A DNA stretch of 64,000 nucleotides, from positions 1 through 64,000 of the forward strand of contig NZ_JAHHZN010000004.1 in NCBI RefSeq assembly GCF_018760735.1, in the 5' to 3' direction. The DNA is from Hymenobacter piscis (GTDB taxonomy: Bacteria; Bacteroidota; Bacteroidia; Cytophagales; Hymenobacteraceae). The translations under genes were made by a program, and so were the position numbers. The notes beneath the pieces were generated by a model that saw only the letters and a list, made by a program, of their open reading frames with translations, was not told where the DNA came from and made no database searches. Below, in pieces: positions 48,437-56,603 of the stretch. Position 1 is the stretch's first letter, and each line of letters begins with the position of its first letter.

Positions 48437-49546
48437 ATGAGTAGCCCTTACCTGACGCTGAATGTTGTTGAGCTCACCCAGGAAACGCCGGACGCCGTCA
48501 CCATCCACTTCGAGCGCGCCGACCGCCAGCCGGTCGCCTGTCAGCCGGGCCAGTTCCTGACCCTGATTCTGCCCTGTGGCCCCGGCGGCAAGAAGGAGCG
48601 CCGGGCCTATTCCCTGAGCAGCACCCCCGGCGAGGCCCCGCGCCTGGCCGTGACGGTGAAGCGCGTCTCGGGCGGTTTGGTGAGCAACTACCTGCTCGAT
48701 ACCGTGCAGGTGGGCCAGCAGCTGGAGGTAATGGCCCCGCTGGGCAACTTCACGCTCGCGCCCCAGCCCAACGCGGCCCGCTCCATCGTGCTGGTGGGCG
48801 CCGGCTCGGGCATCACCCCGCTCATGAGCATGCTCAAGGCCGTGCTGCGCGAGGAACCCAAGAGTCACGTGCTGCTCGTGTACGGCAACCGCAACGAGGA
48901 TTCGGTGATTTTTGCCGACCAGCTGGCCCGCCTCGAGCAGCAGTACGCCGGCCGCTTCCAGGTAGAGCACGTGTTCAGCCAGCCCCTGCGGCCGTCGGCG
49001 GCGCACAAGCACACCGGCCGCCTCAACCGTACCACGTTGCTGCGTATTCTGGAGCAGCGCCACCAGTTTCCGGCGGCCCAGGCCGAGTATTTCCTCTGCG
49101 GCCCCGATGGCATGATGGTGGAGGCCCAATCGGCCCTGGAGCTGCTGGGCGTGCCGGCCAGCCGCATCCGCCGGGAGAGTTTCGTGGCCGCCGCCGACTC
49201 GGCCGAATCGGCCGCCGGCCAGCCCAACGGCCACGGCGACGTATCGGCCGCCGAGGATGAGAGCCAGGACGGCACCCGCACCGTGACCATTCACTACGAG
49301 GGCTCGGAGTACCAGTTCGCCGTGACGCCCAGCCAGACCATCCTGGAAGCCGCCCTCGACCAGGACATTGACCTGCCCTACAGCTGCCAGGCCGGCCTCT
49401 GCACCGCCTGCCGCGGCAAGTGCCTCACGGGCAAAGTGCACCTGGATGAGCGCGAGGGCCTCTCGGACTCCGAAATGAACCAGGGCTACGTGCTCACCTG
49501 CGTGGGCCACCCGCTCACGTCCGACGTGGTCATTGAAATCGGGTAA
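48437..49546 (+). CDS. Ferredoxin/flavin-type reductase with 2Fe-2S domain
   Basis: 369 residues with an FNR-like part (RAYSLSSTPGEAPRLAVTVKRV for flavin binding, GAGSGITPLMSMLKAVL and FLCGPDGMMVEAQSAL for NAD(P)H) followed by a plant-type ferredoxin domain. The four cluster cysteines are in SCQAGLCTACRGKC and the later VLTCVGHP. This is the architecture of phenylacetate-CoA oxygenase reductase (PaaK/PaaE), nitric-oxide dioxygenase-like reductases and alkane reductases. No oxygenase is adjacent, so the partner is unknown. Confidence 0.9.
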   Translation: MSSPYLTLNVVELTQETPDAVTIHFERADRQPVACQPGQFLTLILPCGPGGKKERRAYSLSSTPGEAPRLAVTVKRVSGGLVSNYLLDTVQVGQQLEVMAPLGNFTLAPQPNAARSIVLVGAGSGITPLMSMLKAVLREEPKSHVLLVYGNRNEDSVIFADQLARLEQQYAGRFQVEHVFSQPLRPSAAHKHTGRLNRTTLLRILEQRHQFPAAQAEYFLCGPDGMMVEAQSALELLGVPASRIRRESFVAAADSAESAAGQPNGHGDVSAAEDESQDGTRTVTIHYEGSEYQFAVTPSQTILEAALDQDIDLPYSCQAGLCTACRGKCLTGKVHLDEREGLSDSEMNQGYVLTCVGHPLTSDVVIEIG

Positions 49547-49573
49547 GGGCGGGCCGTTTGAGCTGCGTTACAA

Positions 49574-49612
49574 AAAAAGGCTTCCGGACCGGGCAGGTAC
49601 GGGGGCCTTTTT
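49574..49612 (+). terminator. Terminator of the reductase gene
   Basis: A 13-bp stem with two G-U pairs (49574-49586 with 49600-49612) ends in TTTTTGCTTTTTG. Confidence 0.65.
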
Positions 49613-49790
49613 GCTTTTTGTGCGTAGTATGCTGTCAGAATTGCGGAGCGGCCGGCGCTGGCACGGTTCTGGCGCGCCGGGTGGCCCGGCTGCCAGGCAG
49701 AAGTTCTGCCGGAAGTGCATCTGCCGGCTTTTTGTACGATAGACTTTTTCCGGCCGGCGCGCCGCTGCGCCGGTCCTTTTGCTTTTGCTG

Positions 49791-51530
49791 ATGACTCCTT
49801 TCGTTCCCGCCCCGGACCTGGCCACCGACACCCAGCGCCCGCCCCGCCACTACCTGCCCGAAGCCTTCACCGTCATCGATTGGGCCGCCATCGAGCCGTA
49901 TTTCGGCGAGCTGCGCGACCGGCACATCGGCTCGGCGGCGGAGCTGGAGCGCTGGCTGCTCGACCGCTCGGAGCTGGAAGCGGCCCTGAGCGAGGACTTG
50001 GCCTGGCGCTACATCCGCATGACCTGCGACACCCAGGACCAGGCCCGCACGGAGGCGTTCCAGTATTTCGTGAACGAAATCGAGCCCAACGTGGCCCCCT
50101 ACGACCATGCCCTGAACGAGAAGATGATGGCCTCGGATTTCCTGCCCGGCCTCGATGAAGCCCGTTACCGCGTGTTCGTGCGCTCGGTGCGCCAGGCCCT
50201 GGAAATCTACCGGCCCGAGAACATTCCGCTTAAAACCGAAATCAGCACCCAGCAGCAGCAGTTTGCCGCTTTGGCCGGGGCCATGACGGTAACCCTCGAC
50301 GGCGAGGAAATGACCCTGCCCCGGGCCGCCGACCGCCTCAAGAGCCCCGACCGCGCCGTGCGGGAAGAAGCCTGGCGGGCCATTCAGGAGCGCCGCCTCC
50401 AGGACTCGAAGCCCCTCGATGAGCTGTTCACCCGCCTCATCGACCTGCGCCACCAGGTGGCCCTGAACGCCGGGTTTGCCAACTTCCGCGACTACATGTT
50501 CGCCGCCCTCGGCCGCTTCGACTACACGCCCCAGGATACGCTGGACTTCCACCGGGCCATCCGCGAAACCGTGGTGCCGCTCATCGACAACCTCGACCTG
50601 GAGCGCCGCCAGGATCTGGCCCTGCCCGAGCTGCGCCCCTGGGACCTCGACGTGGACGTATCGGGCAAGGCCCCGCTGCGGCCCTTCGAGACGGGCCAGG
50701 AGCTGCTGGATAAGACCGTCACCGTCTTCGACCGCCTCGACCCCTTCCTGGGCCAGTGCCTGCGCACCATGGGCCAGATGGGCAACCTCGACCTGGAAAG
50801 CCGCAAGGGCAAGGCCCCCGGCGGCTACAACTACCCGCTCGATGAAACGGGCGTGCCCTTCATCTTCATGAACGCCACCAGCTCCCTGCGCGACGTGGTA
50901 ACCATGCTCCACGAGGGCGGCCACGCCGTGCACAGCTTCCTGACCCGCCGCCTGCCCCTGGGCGCCGACAAGCACCCGCCCTCCGAGGTGGCCGAGCTGG
51001 CCTCCATGAGCATGGAGCTTATCAGCCTCGACCACTGGGACGTGTTCTTCACCGATGCCGACGAGCTGCGCCGGGCCAAGCAAACCCACCTCGAAAGTGT
51101 GCTCGAAACCTTCCCCTGGGTGGCTACCATCGACAAGTTTCAGCACTGGGTGTACGAAAACCCGACCCATACGGAGGCGGAGCGCCACCAGCGCTGGGGG
51201 CAGCTGTTCGACGAGTTCAACCAGCGCACCGTGAGCTGGCAGGGGCTGGAGCACATCAAGCCCTTCCTCTGGCAGAAGCAGCTCCACCTCTACGAAGTGC
51301 CCTTCTACTACATCGAGTACGCCATGGCCCAGCTCGGGGCCATTGCCATGTGGCGCAACTACCGCCAGAACCCGCAGGCGGCCCTGGCAGGCTACCAGCG
51401 TGCCCTGGCTCTGGGCTACACCGCACCCATCGGTGACATTTACGCCGCCGCCGGCATCCGCTTCGATTTCAGCACCGAGTACTTGCGTACCCTCGCCGAC
51501 TTCGTGCGCGACGAAATGGCCCGGCTCTGA
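49791..51530 (+). CDS. M3-family oligoendopeptidase
   Basis: 579 residues starting MTPFVPAPDLATDTQ. The zinc motif HEGGH (His374-Glu375, His378) lies in VTMLHEGGHAVHSFL, and the third ligand in a Glu further on (EVAELASMSMELIS). The long helical N-terminal part is typical of oligoendopeptidase F-like enzymes, which degrade short peptides in the cytoplasm. No signal peptide. Two extra ATG/TTG starts upstream (from 49779) are possible but less likely. Confidence 0.93.
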   Translation: MTPFVPAPDLATDTQRPPRHYLPEAFTVIDWAAIEPYFGELRDRHIGSAAELERWLLDRSELEAALSEDLAWRYIRMTCDTQDQARTEAFQYFVNEIEPNVAPYDHALNEKMMASDFLPGLDEARYRVFVRSVRQALEIYRPENIPLKTEISTQQQQFAALAGAMTVTLDGEEMTLPRAADRLKSPDRAVREEAWRAIQERRLQDSKPLDELFTRLIDLRHQVALNAGFANFRDYMFAALGRFDYTPQDTLDFHRAIRETVVPLIDNLDLERRQDLALPELRPWDLDVDVSGKAPLRPFETGQELLDKTVTVFDRLDPFLGQCLRTMGQMGNLDLESRKGKAPGGYNYPLDETGVPFIFMNATSSLRDVVTMLHEGGHAVHSFLTRRLPLGADKHPPSEVAELASMSMELISLDHWDVFFTDADELRRAKQTHLESVLETFPWVATIDKFQHWVYENPTHTEAERHQRWGQLFDEFNQRTVSWQGLEHIKPFLWQKQLHLYEVPFYYIEYAMAQLGAIAMWRNYRQNPQAALAGYQRALALGYTAPIGDIYAAAGIRFDFSTEYLRTLADFVRDEMARL

Positions 51531-51578
51531 GCCACCAGGCAGTAGCCGGCAAGGTGATACAAAAGCTGCCGCCGGCCT

Positions 51579-51666
51579 GTAGCGCGAAGCCTTTGCTTCG
51601 CGTATCGTTGAAAATGACTGCCCGAAACTCAGTAACGATACGCGAAGCAAAGGCTTCGCGCTACAG
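51579..51666. repeat. Family B palindrome, copy 2
   Basis: Perfect 32-bp arms (51579-51610 with 51635-51666) around a 24-base loop. Each arm also folds on itself, GCGAAG...CTTCGC, so the element is a nested hairpin. Copy 1 is at 3964-4043. Confidence 0.9.
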
Positions 51667-51689
51667 CCACTTTGCGTAAGTCTTAAGGG

Positions 51690-51725
51690 AAAAGCGGCGT
51701 CCGAACCCTTCGGGCGCCGCTTTTT
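51690..51725 (+). terminator. Terminator of the M3 peptidase gene
   Basis: A 14-bp stem (51690-51703 with 51711-51724, one G-U) with loop AACCCTT and a T-run. Confidence 0.85.
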
Positions 51726-51752
51726 CGTTTGGTCAGTCTTGGGCTTCGGTTC

Positions 51753-51875
51753 TTGTTCGCCGAAGGTGCAATTACGTGTGCTGTCTACGCGGGCGAAAAG
51801 CACTACGACGACCAGACGCATTTCGAATTTATCCGCACGGCCGAGGGCTACCGTCTTTTCAGCGTATCGCTTTAG
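51753..51875 (+). pseudogene. Possible remnant of a coding region
   Basis: A frame with no start codon reads EGAITCAVYAGEKHYDDQTH then FEFIRTAEGYRLFSVSL and ends at TAG 51873-51875. The sequence looks protein-like, unlike the surrounding spacer, and is cut off on its left by a terminator and repeat. It may be the 3' end of a lost gene. No family is recognised. Confidence 0.3.
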
Positions 51876-51956
51876 CGGCGGCCCGGGGCGGTTTAGGCGG
51901 TTTTGATGGCGCGAGCCTTTACCTGGGGTGGGAGGGAGCTTGCTTATATTGGCGGT

Positions 51957-54263
51957 ATGAAGCACCTCCCGTTCCTCGCCGCCCTGTTGTTGCTGCCCGC
52001 CACCATTTTCGCTCAGGCTGTCGGGCCCACGGGGAACCTGGTGCAGTACGCGCACCCGTTGGTGGGCACCCAGCGCATGGGGCACACGTTTCCAGGGGCC
52101 ACGGTGCCGTTTGGCATGGTGCAGCTCTCGCCCGATACCGATACCATCAGCTACGAGCAGAACGGCAAGTACAACCCCAAGGTGTACGAGTACTGCGCCG
52201 GCTACCAGTACGAGGACAAAACCATCGTCGGCTTCTCGCACACCCACTTCAGCGGCACCGGCCACTCCGATTTGGGCGACTTTCTGGTGATGCCCACCAC
52301 CGGCCCGCTCCAGCTCAACCCCGGCACCGCCGACCACCCCGAAAAGGGCTTCCGCTCCCGTTACAGCCACCAGACCGAAGTAGCCGAGCCGGCCTACTAC
52401 AAAGTGCAGCTTCAGGACCATGACATCCGGGCCGAGCTCACGGCCACCACCCGCGTGGGCATGCACCGCTACACGTTTCCGCAAGCCGAGCAGGCCCACA
52501 TCATCCTCGACCTCACGGCCGGCATCTACAACTACCCCGATAAAAACGTCTGGACCTTTGTGCGCATCGAGAACGACTCGCTCGTGACCGGCTACCGCCA
52601 GACCAACGGCTGGGCCCGCACCCGCACCGAGTACTTTGCGCTGCAATTCTCGAAGCCCTTCAAGAGCTACGGGGCCCGCAACTATGCCAAGAAACAGGCC
52701 TACCGGGGCTTCTGGGGCCGGTTTGACCAGGCCCACAACTTTCCCGAGCAGGCCGGCGAGCAGCTGCGCCTGTACTTCGACTTCTCGACCACGGCCGGCG
52801 AGCAGGTGCAGCTGAAAATGGCCCTGTCGGGGGTGAGTACGGAAGGGGCGCTGGCCAACCTGCGGGCCGAACTGCCGGGCTGGGATTTTGACGCCGTGAA
52901 GCGGGCGGGGCAGGCCCAGTGGCAGCAGGAGCTGAGCCGCATTGTGGTGGAGTCGCCGCGCAAGGTGGACAAGGAAAACTTCTACACGGCCCTCTACCAC
53001 GCCTTTCTCAGCCCCACCGTGTACCAGGACGTGGACGGGCAGTACCGGGGCCTCGACCAGAACATCCACCGTGCCGAGGGCTTCACCAACTACACCACCT
53101 TCTCACTCTGGGACACCTACCGGGCCCTGCATCCGCTCCTGAACCTGGTGCAGCCCACCCGCAACGCCGACATGGTGCGCTCCATGCTGGCCCATTTCAC
53201 GCAGAGCGCCGAGCACATGCTGCCCGTCTGGAGCCACTACGCCAACGAAAACTGGTGCATGATTGGCTACCACGCCGTGCCCGTCATTGCCGATGCCATT
53301 GTGAGCGGCAACGCCCCCTTCGACGCCAACCAGGCCCTCGACGCCTGCGTGACCACCGCCCGCCAGCAGTGGTACGATGGCCTGGGCGAGTACCTGCAGC
53401 TGGGCTACGTGCCCGAGGACAAAAGCGGCTCCTCGGTATCCAAAACCCTGGAATACGCCTTCGACGACTGGTGCATTGTCCAGGCCGCCCGCAAGCTGGG
53501 CCGCCGGGATATTGAGCAGGAGTTCACGAAGCGCGCCCGCAACTGGCAGAACGTGTACGACCAGCGCATCGGCTTCATGCGCCCGCGCCTGGCCGATGGT
53601 AGTTTCCGCAATGAGTTTGACCCGCTGAGCACCAACAACCAGGGCTTTATCGAGGGCAACGCCTGGAACTACAGCCTCTACGTGCCCCAGGACCCCGCCG
53701 CCCTCATTGCCCGCATGGGCGGCAACCGCCGCTTCGTGCCGCACCTCGACTCGCTCTTCACCATGCACCTGCCCGATAAGTTCTTCGCCGAAACCGAGGA
53801 CATCACCCGCGACGGTATCATCGGCAACTACGTGCACGGCAACGAGCCCGCCCACCACGCCGCCTACCTCTACAACTGGACCGACCAGCCCTGGAAAACC
53901 CAGCAGCGGGTGCGCATGATTCTGCCCAAGATGTACCGCCCCACCCCCGACGGCCTCGGCGGCAACGACGACTGCGGCCAGATGAGCGCCTGGTACGTCT
54001 TCTCGGCCCTGGGCTTCTACCCCGTCGCACCCGCTTCGGGCCAGTACGCCCTGGGCAGCCCCGCCCTCCACGCGGCCACGCTCCGCTTGGAAAATGGCAA
54101 AACGTTCCGCATCCAGGTCAAAAACCAGAGCGACAAAAACGTCTACGTGCAGTCGGCCACCCTCAACGGGCAGCGGCTGACGCAGCCGTTTCTGGCGCAG
54201 CAGGCCATTGTGGACGGGGGAGAATTGGTATTTGTGATGGGGGCGCGGCCGGCGCGGAAGTAA
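51957..54263 (+). CDS. GH92-family alpha-mannosidase
   Basis: 768 residues with a signal peptide (MKHLPFLAALLLLPATIFAQ). The N-terminal beta-sandwich starts VQYAHPLVGTQRMGHTFPGATVPFGMVQLSPDT with the GFSHTHFSGTG segment, and the (alpha/alpha)6 part contains the family motif GNEPAHHAAYLYN, whose Glu (residue 630) is the general acid. GH92 enzymes are calcium-dependent exo-alpha-mannosidases acting on glycans, usually periplasmic or on the cell surface. Cargo sorting domain absent, so the enzyme is probably periplasmic. Start chosen over 51903 because of the signal peptide. Confidence 0.94.
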   Translation: MKHLPFLAALLLLPATIFAQAVGPTGNLVQYAHPLVGTQRMGHTFPGATVPFGMVQLSPDTDTISYEQNGKYNPKVYEYCAGYQYEDKTIVGFSHTHFSGTGHSDLGDFLVMPTTGPLQLNPGTADHPEKGFRSRYSHQTEVAEPAYYKVQLQDHDIRAELTATTRVGMHRYTFPQAEQAHIILDLTAGIYNYPDKNVWTFVRIENDSLVTGYRQTNGWARTRTEYFALQFSKPFKSYGARNYAKKQAYRGFWGRFDQAHNFPEQAGEQLRLYFDFSTTAGEQVQLKMALSGVSTEGALANLRAELPGWDFDAVKRAGQAQWQQELSRIVVESPRKVDKENFYTALYHAFLSPTVYQDVDGQYRGLDQNIHRAEGFTNYTTFSLWDTYRALHPLLNLVQPTRNADMVRSMLAHFTQSAEHMLPVWSHYANENWCMIGYHAVPVIADAIVSGNAPFDANQALDACVTTARQQWYDGLGEYLQLGYVPEDKSGSSVSKTLEYAFDDWCIVQAARKLGRRDIEQEFTKRARNWQNVYDQRIGFMRPRLADGSFRNEFDPLSTNNQGFIEGNAWNYSLYVPQDPAALIARMGGNRRFVPHLDSLFTMHLPDKFFAETEDITRDGIIGNYVHGNEPAHHAAYLYNWTDQPWKTQQRVRMILPKMYRPTPDGLGGNDDCGQMSAWYVFSALGFYPVAPASGQYALGSPALHAATLRLENGKTFRIQVKNQSDKNVYVQSATLNGQRLTQPFLAQQAIVDGGELVFVMGARPARK

Positions 54264-54329
54264 GCTCTTTTACTTACGTTAAGCATACGGCACCAAGCGC
54301 GGCTATGTATTTATTACACTTGGTTTTAT

Positions 54330-54833
54330 TCAGTCTTCAAAAACTATATCATCAGGCCAATAAGGTTTCCAGCGTATAGGACTGGTATTCTGAATGTCAG
54401 ACGTTAAATAGTAGGTTCTTTCGGACATGGGAAATACATTTTTAACTACCATTCCTTCTGCCTCTAACTCTTGCAACAAGTTCTTGACGTGTGTCTCACT
54501 CAACAGCAATGAGTATTTATCTTTTATGTGCTTATTGGATTGTAAAAAAACAAATACAAACCAAGGGTCGATACCATCGCACCTTCTTTTATCTCCAAAG
54601 TTGAAATCGACTTCAAATTCTTTAGTTGTAACCAGACACCCTATACCGTGAAACACATAGCGGTTTTCATTTGAATCATCTAAATATCCACGCCCTGACT
54701 CAGGATTTTCAGGTCTTGCATATTGAAATCCCTTCTCTCTTTCAGATTTAGCGTTCAAAAGATTGACAGCCTTTTCAACGGCTTTCTTATAGTCTTCAAT
54801 TAGCCCTAATAACTGTTTCTTTTCCGACTCCAT
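54330..54833 (-). CDS. DUF6896-like orphan protein, AT-rich gene
   Basis: 167 residues from 54833 (MESEKKQLLGLIEDYKKAVEKAVNLLN). The middle carries GYLDDSNENRYVFHGIGC and VDFNFGDKRRCDGIDPWFVF, a pattern I associate with DUF6896. That domain has been seen near polymorphic toxins as an immunity-type protein; this is recalled, not searched. GC content is strikingly lower than the genome and codon use is A/T-ending, indicating recent acquisition. The frame extends upstream to 54926, but that part is in higher-GC sequence. No toxin gene is adjacent. Confidence 0.6.
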   Translation of the reverse strand: MESEKKQLLGLIEDYKKAVEKAVNLLNAKSEREKGFQYARPENPESGRGYLDDSNENRYVFHGIGCLVTTKEFEVDFNFGDKRRCDGIDPWFVFVFLQSNKHIKDKYSLLLSETHVKNLLQELEAEGMVVKNVFPMSERTYYLTSDIQNTSPIRWKPYWPDDIVFED

Positions 54834-55107
54834 TTTGCTAGGTGAGTAAGGGTGTAATTTCTGGTTAAACATACACCCATAAAATCCGCTTGTTCCCCAA
54901 CCGGAAGCGGGCGGATTCCTTTCCAATTCTGCCGAAACGTAGGCCGTGGCCGGTTTCTGCTTGCTGCTACTGCCACCGGAGTGGAGTAGTAGGAGGGTAG
55001 GCGAGTTGACGGGATAATTCTGGTTACATACAGATAAGGGCTAATTTGAACTGAAACCGGCGCTTCGGCGTAAGTTTAGCTCTTCATTTACTACTCATCC
55101 GCTACTT

Positions 55108-56379
55108 GTGAAGCCACTCCTGACGCTTGCCCTACTCACCCTCACCACCGCCACCTACGCCCAAACCGGGCCCGTTAAAGTCGAAGTAAAGCAAACGGCC
55201 GGGCGCTACGAGCTGCTGCGTGGCGGTCAGCCTTACTTTATCAAGGGTGCCGGCGGGGGGCAGTACCCGGAGCGGGTGAAAGCCTACGGGGGTAACTCCC
55301 TGCGCACCTGGGATACTGGCGGGGCCGCCAAGGTGCTGGCCGACGCCAACCAGAACGGCCTGACCGTGATGATGGGCCTCGACGTGGCCCGGGAGCGGCA
55401 CGGCTTCGATTACAACAACCCCCAGGCCGTGGCCGCCCAGCTCCAGAAGGTGAAGGCCGAAGTGCTCAAGTACAAGGACGATCCGGCCCTGCTGTTCTGG
55501 GGCATCGGCAACGAGCTGAACCTGGAATACAAAAACCCCAAGGTCTGGGACGCGGTGGAGCAGATTGCCCGCATGATTCACGAAGTGGACCCCAACCACC
55601 CCACCAGCACCGTGCTGGCCGGCCTCAACCAGCAGGAGGTGGATTACATAAAATCCCGGTGCCCGTCGGTGGATATTCTGAGCATCAACACCTACGCCGG
55701 GCTGGCCGCCATTCCGGAGCAGGTGCGCACCATGGGCTGGACCGGCCCCTACGTGGTGGCCGAATGGGGCCCCACCGGCCACTGGGAAAGCCCCGTCACG
55801 CCCTGGAAAGCCTCCGTGGAGGAAACCAGCGCCCAGAAAGCCGCCGTGTACCAGAGCCGCTACGAGGCCTCGGTGGCCAAGGACACCACCCAGTGCCTGG
55901 GCACCTACGTGTTCCTGTGGGGCCAGAAGCAGGAGCGCACGCCCACCTGGTACGGCATCTTCACCGAAGACGGCAAGGAATCGGAGGTGGTGGACGTGAT
56001 GCAGTACCTGTGGAGCGGGCAGTGGCCTGCCAACCGCGCCCCCCACCTGGCCGATTTCCGCCTCAACAACCAGCCGGCCACCGCCGGCATCTACCTGCAA
56101 CCCGGCAAAACCTACCCCGCCGTAGTCACGGTTACCGACCCCGACCAGGACCCGCTGACCTACCGCTGGGAGCTGCTGCCCGAAAGTACCGACCTGAAAT
56201 CCGGCGGCGACCGGGAAAGCCGCCCGGTGGCCGTGCCCGGCCGCATCCCGGCCCGGGCCGGTGCCCAGACCACCCTCAAAGCCCCCGCCAAAGAGGGCGC
56301 CTACCGCCTGTTCATTTACACCTACGACGGCCACGACAACGTTGCGGTGGCCAACATTCCGTTTTTCGTGCGGAAGTAA
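55108..56379 (+). CDS. Exported glycosidase with TIM-barrel (GH2/GH5-like)
   Basis: 423 residues with GTG start (VKPLLTLALLTLTTATYAQTG, signal peptide). The barrel begins at PYFIKGAGGGQYPERVKAYGGNSLRTWD. The acid/base Glu136 is in LLFWGIGNELNLEY and the nucleophile Glu219 in VVAEWGPTGHWE, the two-Glu layout of retaining clan GH-A enzymes. A C-terminal beta-domain (VVTVTDPDQDPLTYRWEL) follows from about residue 320. Substrate unknown; the GH92 gene about 850 bp away suggests polysaccharide or glycoprotein use. Confidence 0.85.
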   Translation: MKPLLTLALLTLTTATYAQTGPVKVEVKQTAGRYELLRGGQPYFIKGAGGGQYPERVKAYGGNSLRTWDTGGAAKVLADANQNGLTVMMGLDVARERHGFDYNNPQAVAAQLQKVKAEVLKYKDDPALLFWGIGNELNLEYKNPKVWDAVEQIARMIHEVDPNHPTSTVLAGLNQQEVDYIKSRCPSVDILSINTYAGLAAIPEQVRTMGWTGPYVVAEWGPTGHWESPVTPWKASVEETSAQKAAVYQSRYEASVAKDTTQCLGTYVFLWGQKQERTPTWYGIFTEDGKESEVVDVMQYLWSGQWPANRAPHLADFRLNNQPATAGIYLQPGKTYPAVVTVTDPDQDPLTYRWELLPESTDLKSGGDRESRPVAVPGRIPARAGAQTTLKAPAKEGAYRLFIYTYDGHDNVAVANIPFFVRK

Positions 56380-56422
56380 TGCAGGGCATAGGTCTTAGAG
56401 CATAGAGCTTAGGGATTAGGAA

Positions 56423-56549
56423 AAAAAACGTCATTCCGAGCTTGCCGAGGAATCTCGCGTGCTGATGTTGTAATGGTAACCTGATAACAGGATTATTTTA
56501 GCAACGTCAGCACGCGAGATTCCTCGGCAAGCTCGGAATGACGTTTTTT
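56423..56549. repeat. Family A palindromic element, copy 5
   Basis: Arms 56423-56470 and 56502-56549 (48 bp, one mismatch) around a 31-base loop. The ends are an A-run and a T-run, so it could also terminate transcription. The flanks are GGGATTAGG on the left and the CCCTAAT heptads on the right. Confidence 0.9.
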
Positions 56550-56603
56550 CCCTAATCCCTAATCCCTAATCCCTAATCCCTAATCCCTAATCCTTAATCC
56601 TTA
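56550..56603. repeat. Heptad tract (CCCTAAT)n at the nhaA stop codon
   Basis: Six perfect CCCTAAT units, one CCTTAAT and a last partial CCTTA. The final TTA (56601-56603) is the complement of the nhaA TAA stop. Confidence 0.9.

Noticed and set aside
49635..53069. A 1144-codon open frame on the minus strand across the M3 and GH92 genes
   Set aside because: High GC leaves the opposite strand free of stops. The frame spans two real genes and their terminator, and its protein is rich in Gly, His, Leu and Val runs with no family pattern.
54834..54926. Upstream extension of the DUF6896-like gene
   Set aside because: The extra 31 residues fall in sequence of different composition and do not resemble the family; the internal Met at 54833 fits better.
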